Positions 1-5,728 of a stretch of 6,592 bases of DNA are shown here, piece after piece. This DNA is from Planctomycetota bacterium. GTDB taxonomy: Bacteria; Planctomycetota; Phycisphaerae; Sedimentisphaerales; Anaerobacaceae. The notes under the pieces were generated by a model that saw only the letters and a program-made list of their open reading frames with translations, made no database searches and was not told the origin of the DNA. How positions within the stretch are numbered: the stretch's first letter is position 1; each line of letters opens with the position of its first letter. The position numbers and the translations under genes are program-made. The DNA lies in assembly GCA_020344865.1 (NCBI GenBank), contig CP070830.1, positions 2,099,523 through 2,106,114 on the forward strand. Direction: 5' to 3'.

Positions 1-834
1 GTTAAACATCGAAAGCCGAGGCTCGATTCGCTCGGGCTGCGATTTCGCTCCTTCAGCGTTGACAATATTGATAAGGCCGTCTCTCGTCTTAATATTGACC
101 GGACTGTGGGCAAGGTCGTAGGTCTCCGCGGAGGCGCCGCAGAGGCCAAACGCCATCTGAACAACTTTTTAAAAAATAAACTCGCAAACTACCCTAAGCT
201 CCGAAATGACCCGAACGCCGACTGCACCTCCAATATGAGCCCCTACTTGCACTTCGGCCAAATCTCACCCCTCTACATCGCCCTTGAAGTTATCAAAACC
301 AAGGGCCCCGCCAAGGATGCCTACCTCGAAGAGCTTATCGTCCGCAGAGAGTTAAGCTACAACTTCGTCTTCTACAATAATGACTACGACAAATTCAAAT
401 CTCTCCCGCCTTGGGTTGTGAGAACCTTGAATTTTCACCGGCGCGATAAAAGGCAATACAACTATTCCCTTGCGGACTTCGAAAATGCACGTACCCATGA
501 CCCCTACTGGAACACCGCCCAGAAACAAATGCTCATAACCGGCAAAATGCACGGCTATATGAGAATGTACTGGGGTAAAAAAATCCTTGAGTGGACCAAA
601 ACCCCCCGCCAGGCTTTCAAAATCGCGCTGTACCTGAACAATAAATACGAGCTTGATGGCAGGGACCCCAACGGCTTTGCAGGTGTGGCCTGGTGCTTTG
701 GAAAGCACGACCGCGCTTGGGCCGAAAGACCCGTTTTCGGCAAGGTTCGCTACATGAATGCCGCAGGCCTGAGAAGAAAGTTCGACCCCGACCAATATGT
801 TACAAAAATTGACCGCCTCGAGAAAAACCGTTGA
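1..834 (+). CDS. phr: Class II CPD photolyase, C-terminal part (5' end outside window)
   Basis: Class II deoxyribodipyrimidine photolyases use reduced FAD and light to split cyclobutane pyrimidine dimers in DNA in the cytoplasm. The frame is open from base 1 to the TGA at 832-834, giving 277 residues. Family members usually have about 450-480, so the N-terminal antenna-type domain and the true start lie upstream. Visible class II hallmarks in the FAD-binding helical domain, numbered within the fragment, are RNDP followed by SPYLHFGQIS (80-89), an EELIVRREL segment, THDPYWNTAQ (Trp about 170), GKMHGYMRMYWGKKILEW, DGRDPNG (219-225) and HDRAWAERPVFGKVRYMN (from 236). A GTG at 106 could be misread as a start, but homology-like sequence continues upstream of it. 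Codons end mostly in C (24 of 40 at 238-357). The gene is separate in function from the envelope genes downstream, and no clear terminator follows it. Confidence 0.95.
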   Translation, partial: VKHRKPRLDSLGLRFRSFSVDNIDKAVSRLNIDRTVGKVVGLRGGAAEAKRHLNNFLKNKLANYPKLRNDPNADCTSNMSPYLHFGQISPLYIALEVIKTKGPAKDAYLEELIVRRELSYNFVFYNNDYDKFKSLPPWVVRTLNFHRRDKRQYNYSLADFENARTHDPYWNTAQKQMLITGKMHGYMRMYWGKKILEWTKTPRQAFKIALYLNNKYELDGRDPNGFAGVAWCFGKHDRAWAERPVFGKVRYMNAAGLRRKFDPDQYVTKIDRLEKNR

Positions 835-912
835 AAGTGTTGCTGGCCGGGTATCGATGGCCCTGGTGCCACGCCCCCCCCGCCGATAGCCTGACTTCGA
901 ATGACAAATTTA

Positions 913-941
913 TTGTTGCAAAAGTCCCTGCGGGCTAAAAT
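913..941 (+). promoter_or_regulatory. Predicted sigma70-type promoter in repeat copy 1
   Basis: TTGTTG (913-918) and TAAAAT (936-941) are separated by exactly 17 bases. That is a good match to the TTGACA/TATAAT consensus and spacing. The matching elements in copy 2 are TTGTCG and TAAAAT with the same spacing. Transcription would start near 948, leaving a leader of about 45 bases before the ATG at 994. The promoter would drive the lipoprotein gene at 994, and possibly the genes after it. Confidence 0.6.
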
Positions 942-978
942 AATACCGTAGGAAGACCAAAGCAGCTACTCTTATTTT

Positions 979-996
979 GGAAAGGATATGCAAATG
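979..996 (+). promoter_or_regulatory. Ribosome binding site and start selection for the gene at 994
   Basis: GGAAAGG (979-985) lies 8 bases before the ATG at 994 but only 2 bases before the ATG at 988. The second ATG is therefore the better-placed start. The same arrangement is preserved in repeat copy 2, where the second ATG (4921) begins a typical membrane-anchor sequence. Confidence 0.6.
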
Positions 997-2232
997 AAAA
1001 AACCGAGATATATTCGTATCTTCAATCACCTTGAAAAGGGCAGAAAGAACATGGATACAAGAAAGCTCATGGTTGTTATTTGTATTGTGACGGCGGCTTT
1101 TTGCGGGTGTGAAATGACGCCGAGGGCCCCCGCCGGGCGGTTTCGAGGTGAGAGGGCGCCCGCCTTTAGCGTTAATGAGGTGCTTCCGAGAAAGATCCTT
1201 CGGGGGTCGAACTACCGGCTTGCCGAACATGTTGCGGTGCAGGAATACCAATACGTGTTCACGGTCAGGTCGGACTTCGGCGAGATCACCGCCCGGGGGC
1301 GGCATATGCTCGGCCTGCGTCTCCAGGAGCTGAAATCGATTGAAAACGCCAAGAAATTAAGCAGGTATCCGCTTGTTGTCGATGGCATCCTGACTCCGCT
1401 GAGAGACAGCGAGAAAGGACTGGATCTCATCATCAACGAGCCATTCGAATCAATCGACCGTGCTCCCGAGGGCCTCAACCTGATGGTCGACCAGTATATG
1501 GACCCGGCAGACCGGCGGGCGGGGTCTCCGGCCCGGCGGAAGCTGGCTATAGAACTTGATTGTGACCCTGAGACTCGCAATCCCGTGCTGAAGCATCTGC
1601 TGGACGAATTGACGCTTTACGTGGCTGGCGGAAGCCTTCTTACTCAAGGCGGTATGTCTTTCATCCCGGTCCCGGGCATAGGCGCGCTTGCGATGACAGC
1701 GCAGATGAAGGAACTAATCGTCAACAGCCCGCCGAGCGTGATAAACAGCAAAATCGAGAGGGAGCTTGAAGCCGCGGGTGTGGAAAGTACTATACGATTT
1801 CGATTCCGCTACTCGGGCGCGTTCACAACGTTGCAGCGGCTACAACTGATGGAGCAATTCAGGGCCTTAGAGGGCGTGCGGAATCGGGCGGCTCTGATCG
1901 AGGTTGCGGCGAACGCACACACCGAGGCGGAGGCGCTCAGCTCCATCCGTAAGGGCAAGATGTTGGCTGACATTCGAAAACGAAAACAAATCCGGCAATT
2001 AAAGTTTGTCGGTTTGTTTCCACTGGCGGTACTCAAAAATGGAAGACATGTCCTGATATGTCCGTACGATTACGTCACAAGCACTTGGGAGGTGGACAAC
2101 TGTGTTGACGCATACCGGGCATCCAATCCGAATGTCAGTACGGTGCTTGTAACCCCCGGGCGCGTATCGCCGGCCGTCCTCAAAAAGCTTGAGTCAGCTC
2201 GCATCAGGGTGGTCGAAGAAGGAACATTTTAG
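994..2232 (+). CDS. Uncharacterised lipoprotein
   Basis: The 412-residue product from ATG 994 is a predicted lipoprotein of unknown function. A signal sequence begins at an internal Met (base 1051): MDTRK, then a hydrophobic stretch ending in FCGC. The lipidated Cys would be residue 39 from 994, or 20 from 1051. The mature protein has an aromatic beta-rich segment with YQYVFTVRSDFGEI near 85-98 followed by RGRHML, then RRKLAIELDCDP near 181, a Gly-rich hydrophobic stretch (about 210-235) and SGAFTTLQRLQLM near 274. A C-terminal alternating helix/strand part (about 337-412) ends in a VLVTPGRVS strand-turn. From memory, this order of elements resembles an uncharacterised lipoprotein-like family also found in Alphaproteobacteria; this is unverified. 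Expression and possibly translation start come from the upstream repeat. Codon third positions favour G slightly over C (16 to 13 at 1171-1290), unlike the photolyase. Confidence 0.8.
   Translation: MKKPRYIRIFNHLEKGRKNMDTRKLMVVICIVTAAFCGCEMTPRAPAGRFRGERAPAFSVNEVLPRKILRGSNYRLAEHVAVQEYQYVFTVRSDFGEITARGRHMLGLRLQELKSIENAKKLSRYPLVVDGILTPLRDSEKGLDLIINEPFESIDRAPEGLNLMVDQYMDPADRRAGSPARRKLAIELDCDPETRNPVLKHLLDELTLYVAGGSLLTQGGMSFIPVPGIGALAMTAQMKELIVNSPPSVINSKIERELEAAGVESTIRFRFRYSGAFTTLQRLQLMEQFRALEGVRNRAALIEVAANAHTEAEALSSIRKGKMLADIRKRKQIRQLKFVGLFPLAVLKNGRHVLICPYDYVTSTWEVDNCVDAYRASNPNVSTVLVTPGRVSPAVLKKLESARIRVVEEGTF
1036..1053 (+). promoter_or_regulatory. Alternative internal start with its own RBS
   Basis: AAGGG (1036-1040) lies 10 bases before an in-frame ATG at 1051, and a second purine-rich patch lies closer. 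Starting here gives a compact lipoprotein signal peptide with a five-residue charged N-region. Starting at 994 adds 19 residues and makes an unusually long N-region. This may be the original start, with the 994 start supplied by the repeat. Confidence 0.45.
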
Positions 2233-2322
2233 TGATGATAAGGCGGAACGGGCAAACGAAGGACATATCTAATAACTGTTGTTGCAAGAGACTCTTAGAG
2301 ACAAAGCAAAGATTGGAGTCTA

Positions 2323-2348
2323 GAATTGAGAATTGAGGTTGAGATTGG
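2323..2348 (+). repeat. Short GAATTGA tandem repeat in the 2233-2416 intergenic gap
   Basis: Two perfect tandem heptads GAATTGA (2323-2329 and 2330-2336) are followed by the degenerate units GGTTGA and GATTGG. The 184-base gap around them holds no clear terminator or good promoter. An inverted pair, AGACTC (2289-2294) and GAGTCT (2316-2321), lies just upstream, but its six-base arms and 21-base loop make it weak. The frame of the next gene is open back to 2333 only by chance. Confidence 0.5.
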
Positions 2349-2416
2349 CGCGTGGGCCATTGGCTTTTAATGTAAGCAGGATAAGGCATTGCGGATATAT
2401 GGTCAAAGGCAGACAG

Positions 2417-3118
2417 ATGATGAGATGTTTGAAGCTGTTTACTGTCGGATTGGTGTCGGCATTGGTCTGTTTGGGTCCGGCCGGGTGTGGCAGTCCGCAG
2501 CGAAAAAAGTATGAGCCGGTGACAACTGTTCACACATATCAGATTGACGGACTGACGGTGCGAACGGGGGACCTAATCTGTACGAACCTCGCCGAAGAAG
2601 AGTCCGTATTAGGCGGGCTTGTCTGGCAGCTTTTTGGGACGCTGGTACCCGGCGAGGTGGACCATATCGCAGTGTATGTCGGGCCGGGCGGCCGTTGCGT
2701 CGAGGCCGGAGCAAAGTATTGCGTGACCACGTTCGATATCAAAGACAACACATGGGACTCCTCAAAGATGATAGAAGAGCGCGGACCTCTTCGGGATAAC
2801 CTCTACGGGGTAGCCTATCCGTTGGCAGGCCTTTCGTTATCCAGCGACGCGGAGGCGGGGATACGAAAAAGAGTTGCGATGTACTGCATCAGGCAGGCCG
2901 AAGCTAATAAACTCTACAATCCCATCTTCTTAGACTCAATGACAGAAGATGCCTTCTATTGCAGCCAGCTGCCTTATAAAGCTTATCTTAAGGAAGGGAT
3001 AGATTTGAATACGGGCAAAGGCATGCAGCATTTGACGGGTATGGAAAGCATCGTTTTTCCTCAGGAAATATGGAGCGGATGCGAGCATGAGAAGGCCTCA
3101 ACGCGGACGTCAAGGTAA
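2417..3118 (+). CDS. Permuted NlpC/P60 (YiiX-like) papain-fold lipoprotein hydrolase
   Basis: The 233-residue product is a predicted lipoprotein. A charged start and hydrophobic stretch end at PAGC, making Cys24 the likely lipidated residue. The mature part fits the circularly permuted papain-like fold of the YiiX/YebB type. It has TGDLI (50-54), then DHIAVYVG with His83, VEAG with Glu96, and late in the chain FYCSQLPYKAY with Cys182, followed by IVFPQEIW. His83, Glu96 and Cys182 are the expected catalytic set in permuted order. Such enzymes hydrolyse or transfer amide or ester bonds, with peptidoglycan peptides or lipids as possible substrates; the substrate here is unknown. ATG 2417 was chosen because AAAGG (2405-2409) lies 7 bases upstream and it gives a compact signal peptide; ATG 2399, ATG 2420 and TTG 2333 are alternatives. 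The gene lies between two other lipoprotein genes on the same strand, with gaps of 184 and 96 bases, so it may be cotranscribed or separately driven. Confidence 0.82.
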   Translation: MMRCLKLFTVGLVSALVCLGPAGCGSPQRKKYEPVTTVHTYQIDGLTVRTGDLICTNLAEEESVLGGLVWQLFGTLVPGEVDHIAVYVGPGGRCVEAGAKYCVTTFDIKDNTWDSSKMIEERGPLRDNLYGVAYPLAGLSLSSDAEAGIRKRVAMYCIRQAEANKLYNPIFLDSMTEDAFYCSQLPYKAYLKEGIDLNTGKGMQHLTGMESIVFPQEIWSGCEHEKASTRTSR

Positions 3119-3140
3119 GGAGCGCTTTTTTGAAGTAGGC

Positions 3141-3174
3141 TACAATCATAGTTGTAATTCGTCGAGAGTATAAT
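3141..3174 (+). promoter_or_regulatory. Predicted promoter with dyad at the -35 position
   Basis: A perfect -10 hexamer TATAAT lies at 3169-3174, 40 bases before the start codon at 3215. No good -35 sits 16-18 bases upstream. That position is instead occupied by a dyad, TACAA (3141-3145) and TTGTA (3152-3156), separated by six bases. A strong -10 without a -35 plus a palindrome suggests regulation by a DNA-binding protein, but the arms are only five bases. It would let the metallophosphoesterase gene be expressed separately from the genes upstream. Confidence 0.4.
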
Positions 3175-3200
3175 GGCTTTGTTATCAGCATTACCATGAG

Positions 3201-3217
3201 TAAGGAGCTTGATAATG
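3201..3217 (+). promoter_or_regulatory. Strong RBS fixing the metallophosphoesterase start
   Basis: TAAGGAG (3201-3207) is a near-perfect Shine-Dalgarno sequence seven bases before the ATG at 3215. It decides for this start over the in-frame TTG at 3209, which lies directly against the motif. Confidence 0.75.
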
Positions 3218-4786
3218 CAAAAGATAGTGACACTACTTCTTCCGTTTTTGTCCTTAGTAATGGGTTGTGCCGGCGGCCAAGTCGCCCCCCAGGTCCGTCT
3301 GCCGATAAAAATCGGCCTGCTGGCCGACTCACAGCTCACCAGCGATAAGGGCGAAATCATGGACACTGGTTATAGAAGCAAGTTTATGGATAAGAACGCC
3401 GTGGAGGTGGCCATCCGCCCTCCTGCCCTTGAACGCTATCTTACTAAAGAAATGTTAGATGTGGCTCTTGAAAAATTATCGCAAGAGAACGTTGACTTAA
3501 TCCTGTATCTGGGTGACGGTGCAAATAGCGGGGGTACTGACGAAATAGAATCGTTGTTAGAGTCGCTTGACGACCACCGAAGAAAAAGCGGCATCCCAAC
3601 ATATATAGTTATAGGCAATCATGATTACCTGGGTATAGGGATGACTACCAATGTAATCGATAGGCATATTCTTCTAAATCCCATTGGCCAGACAATTAAT
3701 CCGGCGCTGTCAAAGTATCAGGTACTCAAGAGGATTAGCACTTTTAACAAAATGAACAATTCCAGCGTTTTTCGTTACAAAGATTACTTGTCTTCTTCAG
3801 ATCCGAATTTAGGCCACAAGGATGGTCTATATCTTGTTGGTCACCTTGAATACGTTGTGCCAGGGCAAGACTCTGTAGACATATTTCTTGTTGATACCTC
3901 TGACTATAAAGACTCGCGTAAACCTGAGGCGGGGGAACTTAAGCATTTTGTTCGGACGGAGCAGTATTACGGCGCGAAAGGCGCGATATCGTTTAAAGAT
4001 GAACCTGACAAGAACAAAATCTCGCAAATTACTTATATTGAAAAGCTTGCGAGTTCTTCGCGACCGGCGATTAGGTTCATGGCCTCACATTATCCACCCG
4101 ACCACCTTGACAGAATAAGACTCGCAGACCCTGAGAATGACTTACTTGTTGGTGTTGAGACTACCGGTCACGCTGTTTGGGAGATCCCTCTTAGTCCATT
4201 GGGCTTGTCGACTCCCCCTCCCGAACAGCATCTCAAACGTGGCTTGTCGAAGGGCGGAAAGAACTACTGGTTATCCGGGCATACACATGTAAAGAATATG
4301 CCCAAGTCCCCCAAAAAATTGGATTGTGGCGGCATCTTTGGTTTCTTTAGTGAGGGAAAATTTGGCTGCATCAACGTCGGGTCGACCACCGACTACAGGG
4401 CACACGTGGCTGTTGTCGAAGAGTTCGACAAAAACAAGCCCGGCATGGTCAAAGTTGACAGGATTGTTGGCTATCGTGAGATTCCTCTTTTTGACCCGAA
4501 GCGGCTTCGCGACAAACAGTGTTTGAAGCAGATGTTCCATGACATTACACTTTATGGGTTTGAGCATGCCGCCGATGGTGTTTCCTTGCTCGGACTAAAT
4601 AAGGATTATCAGAAGGGATATTGGACGCAGCAGCACACTAAGGCATCCGTCGAAAAGCTTAAGAGTTTTATCGATAAGTTTCTCGCTGACCACCCTGAAT
4701 ATGACCGGTCCGATGTGACAGCCTGTTTGGGCTTTATGGCCGGGGCTTACGAGATAGGAATTGATCCCAAGCGTTTTGTTAAATAG
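3215..4786 (+). CDS. Calcineurin-like metallophosphoesterase lipoprotein
   Basis: The 523-residue product is a predicted lipoprotein: a hydrophobic signal ends at VMGC, giving Cys18. It carries the metallophosphoesterase motifs in order: ADSQ (Asp38, Gln40), LGDG (Asp101), GNHD (Asn135, His136), ASHYPPDH (His292) and GHTH (His356, His358). These residues normally bind two metal ions and hydrolyse phosphomono- or phosphodiesters. Motif I is usually DxH, but Gln40 replaces the His here. The roughly 150-residue span between GNHD and the motif IV His is long and contains inserted segments. The 120 or so residues after GHTH include a C-terminal helical part with no recognised domain. Lipidation places the enzyme on the outer side of the cytoplasmic membrane or on the outer membrane. 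The substrate is unknown; nucleotides, phospholipids or phosphate esters are possible. It follows the NlpC/P60-like gene by 96 bases, which contain a candidate promoter. Confidence 0.88.
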   Translation: MQKIVTLLLPFLSLVMGCAGGQVAPQVRLPIKIGLLADSQLTSDKGEIMDTGYRSKFMDKNAVEVAIRPPALERYLTKEMLDVALEKLSQENVDLILYLGDGANSGGTDEIESLLESLDDHRRKSGIPTYIVIGNHDYLGIGMTTNVIDRHILLNPIGQTINPALSKYQVLKRISTFNKMNNSSVFRYKDYLSSSDPNLGHKDGLYLVGHLEYVVPGQDSVDIFLVDTSDYKDSRKPEAGELKHFVRTEQYYGAKGAISFKDEPDKNKISQITYIEKLASSSRPAIRFMASHYPPDHLDRIRLADPENDLLVGVETTGHAVWEIPLSPLGLSTPPPEQHLKRGLSKGGKNYWLSGHTHVKNMPKSPKKLDCGGIFGFFSEGKFGCINVGSTTDYRAHVAVVEEFDKNKPGMVKVDRIVGYREIPLFDPKRLRDKQCLKQMFHDITLYGFEHAADGVSLLGLNKDYQKGYWTQQHTKASVEKLKSFIDKFLADHPEYDRSDVTACLGFMAGAYEIGIDPKRFVK

Positions 4787-4827
4787 AGAACAGTCAGAAT
4801 AGTATCCCGTAGGCAATCTTACTTTTA

Positions 4828-4931
4828 ATGACAAATTTGTTGTCGCAAAAATCCTAGTAGCCTAAAATAATACCGCAGGAAAACCAATACAACTACTCTT
4901 ATTTGGGAAAGGGTATGCAAATGAAAAAACC
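4828..4931 (+). repeat. Direct repeat, copy 2: promoter, RBS and start-codon cassette
   Basis: This is the second copy of the repeat at 901-1004, in the same orientation and 3,927 bases downstream. Of the 15 mismatches between the copies, six fall in the 17-base spacer between the -35 and -10 elements. The -10, the leader from 937 to 948 (copy 1 numbering) and the start-codon region are nearly unchanged. It begins about 40 bases after the metallophosphoesterase stop codon and ends inside codon 4 of the AsmA-like gene. Confidence 0.9.
4840..4868 (+). promoter_or_regulatory. Predicted sigma70-type promoter in repeat copy 2
   Basis: TTGTCG (4840-4845) and TAAAAT (4863-4868) are separated by 17 bases, exactly as in copy 1. 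Transcription would begin near 4875. GGAAAGGG (4906-4913) lies 7 bases before the ATG at 4921, which supports that start over the ATG at 4915. The AsmA-like gene therefore appears to have its own promoter. Confidence 0.6.
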
Positions 4932-5709
4932 ACTCAAAATTCTTTATATCATCCTGTCGGTAGTCGTGTTCCTGCTTATCGTGGTCGTGGTAGCTGTTAC
5001 CCTCTTCGCTGGCAGCGCCGTCAAGTTTGGTGTCGAAACCGCAGGGACAAAAGCCTTGTCTGTTCCGGTGACCCTCGGCGACGTCGACCTTTCAATCTTC
5101 CGCGGAAGGCTCGGCCTGCAAAATCTCGTAATTGACAACCCGCCGGGCTACCAGCACGAAAAACTCCTTGAACTGAAAGACGGTCGCGTCGCGGCTGATA
5201 TGCGTTCGCTCTTGACCGACACCGTTAATGTCAAAGAAATAAAGCTCGACGGCGTAAATGTCGTCATTGAACAGAAGGGCGTCTCCGGAAACAACCTTCA
5301 CGACATAATAAAGGCAATCCCAAAAGCCGAGCCAGAGGCCGAGCAGCCCGCGGAAAAACCCGGCAAAAAGCTCCGCATCGATAATCTTGAAATCACCAAC
5401 GTCACCGTCACGGCCAAGCTCCCATCTGTCCCCGGCAAGCCTGATACCGTTACTTTGAAGCTCGACACTATCACAATGACCAACTTGGGAGACGATGAAA
5501 AACTGGATACCGCCATACTTATAGGCACGGTACTACTGGCTATCGAATCAGCCGTCGCCGAACAGGGCGCTGGCATCTTGCCCGACGAGATAATGGACCA
5601 AATGAAGGAAACCTGGACCGAAGCCGCTACCGAAAAAGGAAAAGAGCTCATAGAAGAAGGCAAGGGCCTGCTCGAAGGCGTCAAAGAACTGTTCGAGAAG
5701 AAGGAATAA
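4921..5709 (+). CDS. Small AsmA-like membrane-anchored protein
   Basis: The 262-residue product has a Lys-rich start and one N-terminal membrane segment (about 7-30), with the rest probably periplasmic. Residues about 45-130 have the AsmA/TamB-type pattern: VTLGDVDLSIFRGRLGLQNL, a KLLELKDGRVAADMRSLL stretch and VNVKEIKLDGVNVVIEQK, that is, short beta strands with an invariant-looking Gly spacing. A Pro/Glu/Ala linker follows (about 133-150), then a second strand pair beginning KLRIDNLEITNVTV, and a charged amphipathic helix at the C-terminus (about 225-262). Large AsmA-family proteins are linked to lipid transport between membranes and outer membrane assembly. This protein is far shorter, so a full lipid bridge is unlikely without oligomerisation or partners. 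Start 4921 is set by the upstream Shine-Dalgarno sequence; 4915 is possible. Codons mostly end in C (21 of 40 at 5071-5190), as in the photolyase. Confidence 0.75.
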   Translation: MKKPLKILYIILSVVVFLLIVVVVAVTLFAGSAVKFGVETAGTKALSVPVTLGDVDLSIFRGRLGLQNLVIDNPPGYQHEKLLELKDGRVAADMRSLLTDTVNVKEIKLDGVNVVIEQKGVSGNNLHDIIKAIPKAEPEAEQPAEKPGKKLRIDNLEITNVTVTAKLPSVPGKPDTVTLKLDTITMTNLGDDEKLDTAILIGTVLLAIESAVAEQGAGILPDEIMDQMKETWTEAATEKGKELIEEGKGLLEGVKELFEKKE

Positions 5710-5728
5710 TAAAAAGCCCCTTCGCGAT

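Larger units (their letters stand above)
901..1004 (+). repeat. Direct repeat, copy 1: promoter, RBS and start-codon cassette
   Basis: This 104-base stretch aligns without gaps to 4828-4931, with 89 identical positions by hand count. Weaker similarity (7 of 10) continues upstream to 891, and similarity stops abruptly after the fourth codon of the downstream gene. The repeat contains a -35/-10 pair, a leader of roughly 45 bases, a Shine-Dalgarno sequence, two ATGs six bases apart and the codons for Met-Lys-Lys-Pro. The two copies bracket the three lipoprotein genes. It has no terminal inverted repeats typical of an insertion sequence, and no recombinase gene lies nearby. Confidence 0.9.

Noticed and set aside
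106..108. GTG as the start of the photolyase
   Set aside because: The frame is open to base 1 and the upstream residues (LNIDRTV region) fit the family; the gene is simply cut by the window.
352..795. Long antisense open frame opposite the photolyase
   Set aside because: It has no RBS, no recognisable domain and lies wholly opposite a well-supported gene.
842..867. GGCC repeats as a rho-independent terminator after the photolyase
   Set aside because: The stem is four bases at most and no T-run follows.
874..881. Run of eight C bases after the photolyase
   Set aside because: It is noncoding and shows no adjoining structure. It could be a sequencing-sensitive homopolymer, but nothing can be concluded from it.
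2279..2287. TTGTTGCAA shared with the repeat's -35 region as a third repeat copy
   Set aside because: The match is only nine bases, no -10 follows at 17 bases, and the flanks do not align.
2339..2371. TTGAGA/TTGGCG with TTTAAT as a promoter for the gene at 2417
   Set aside because: Spacings are 21 or 15 bases and the hexamers are poor, so it is not distinguishable from chance.
3100..3131. T-run after the NlpC/P60-like gene as a terminator
   Set aside because: Six Ts follow AGCGC, but only a three-base GCG/CGC stem can form upstream.
901..4931. Repeats as att sites of a mobile element or as IS ends
   Set aside because: No integrase, transposase or terminal inverted repeats are visible. The repeats are 104 bases with promoter features, so homologous duplication is at least as likely.
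5700..5723. GAAGG/CCTTC inverted pair between the convergent genes as a bidirectional terminator
   Set aside because: Five-base arms with a 14-base loop and no T-run directly after the stem on either strand.
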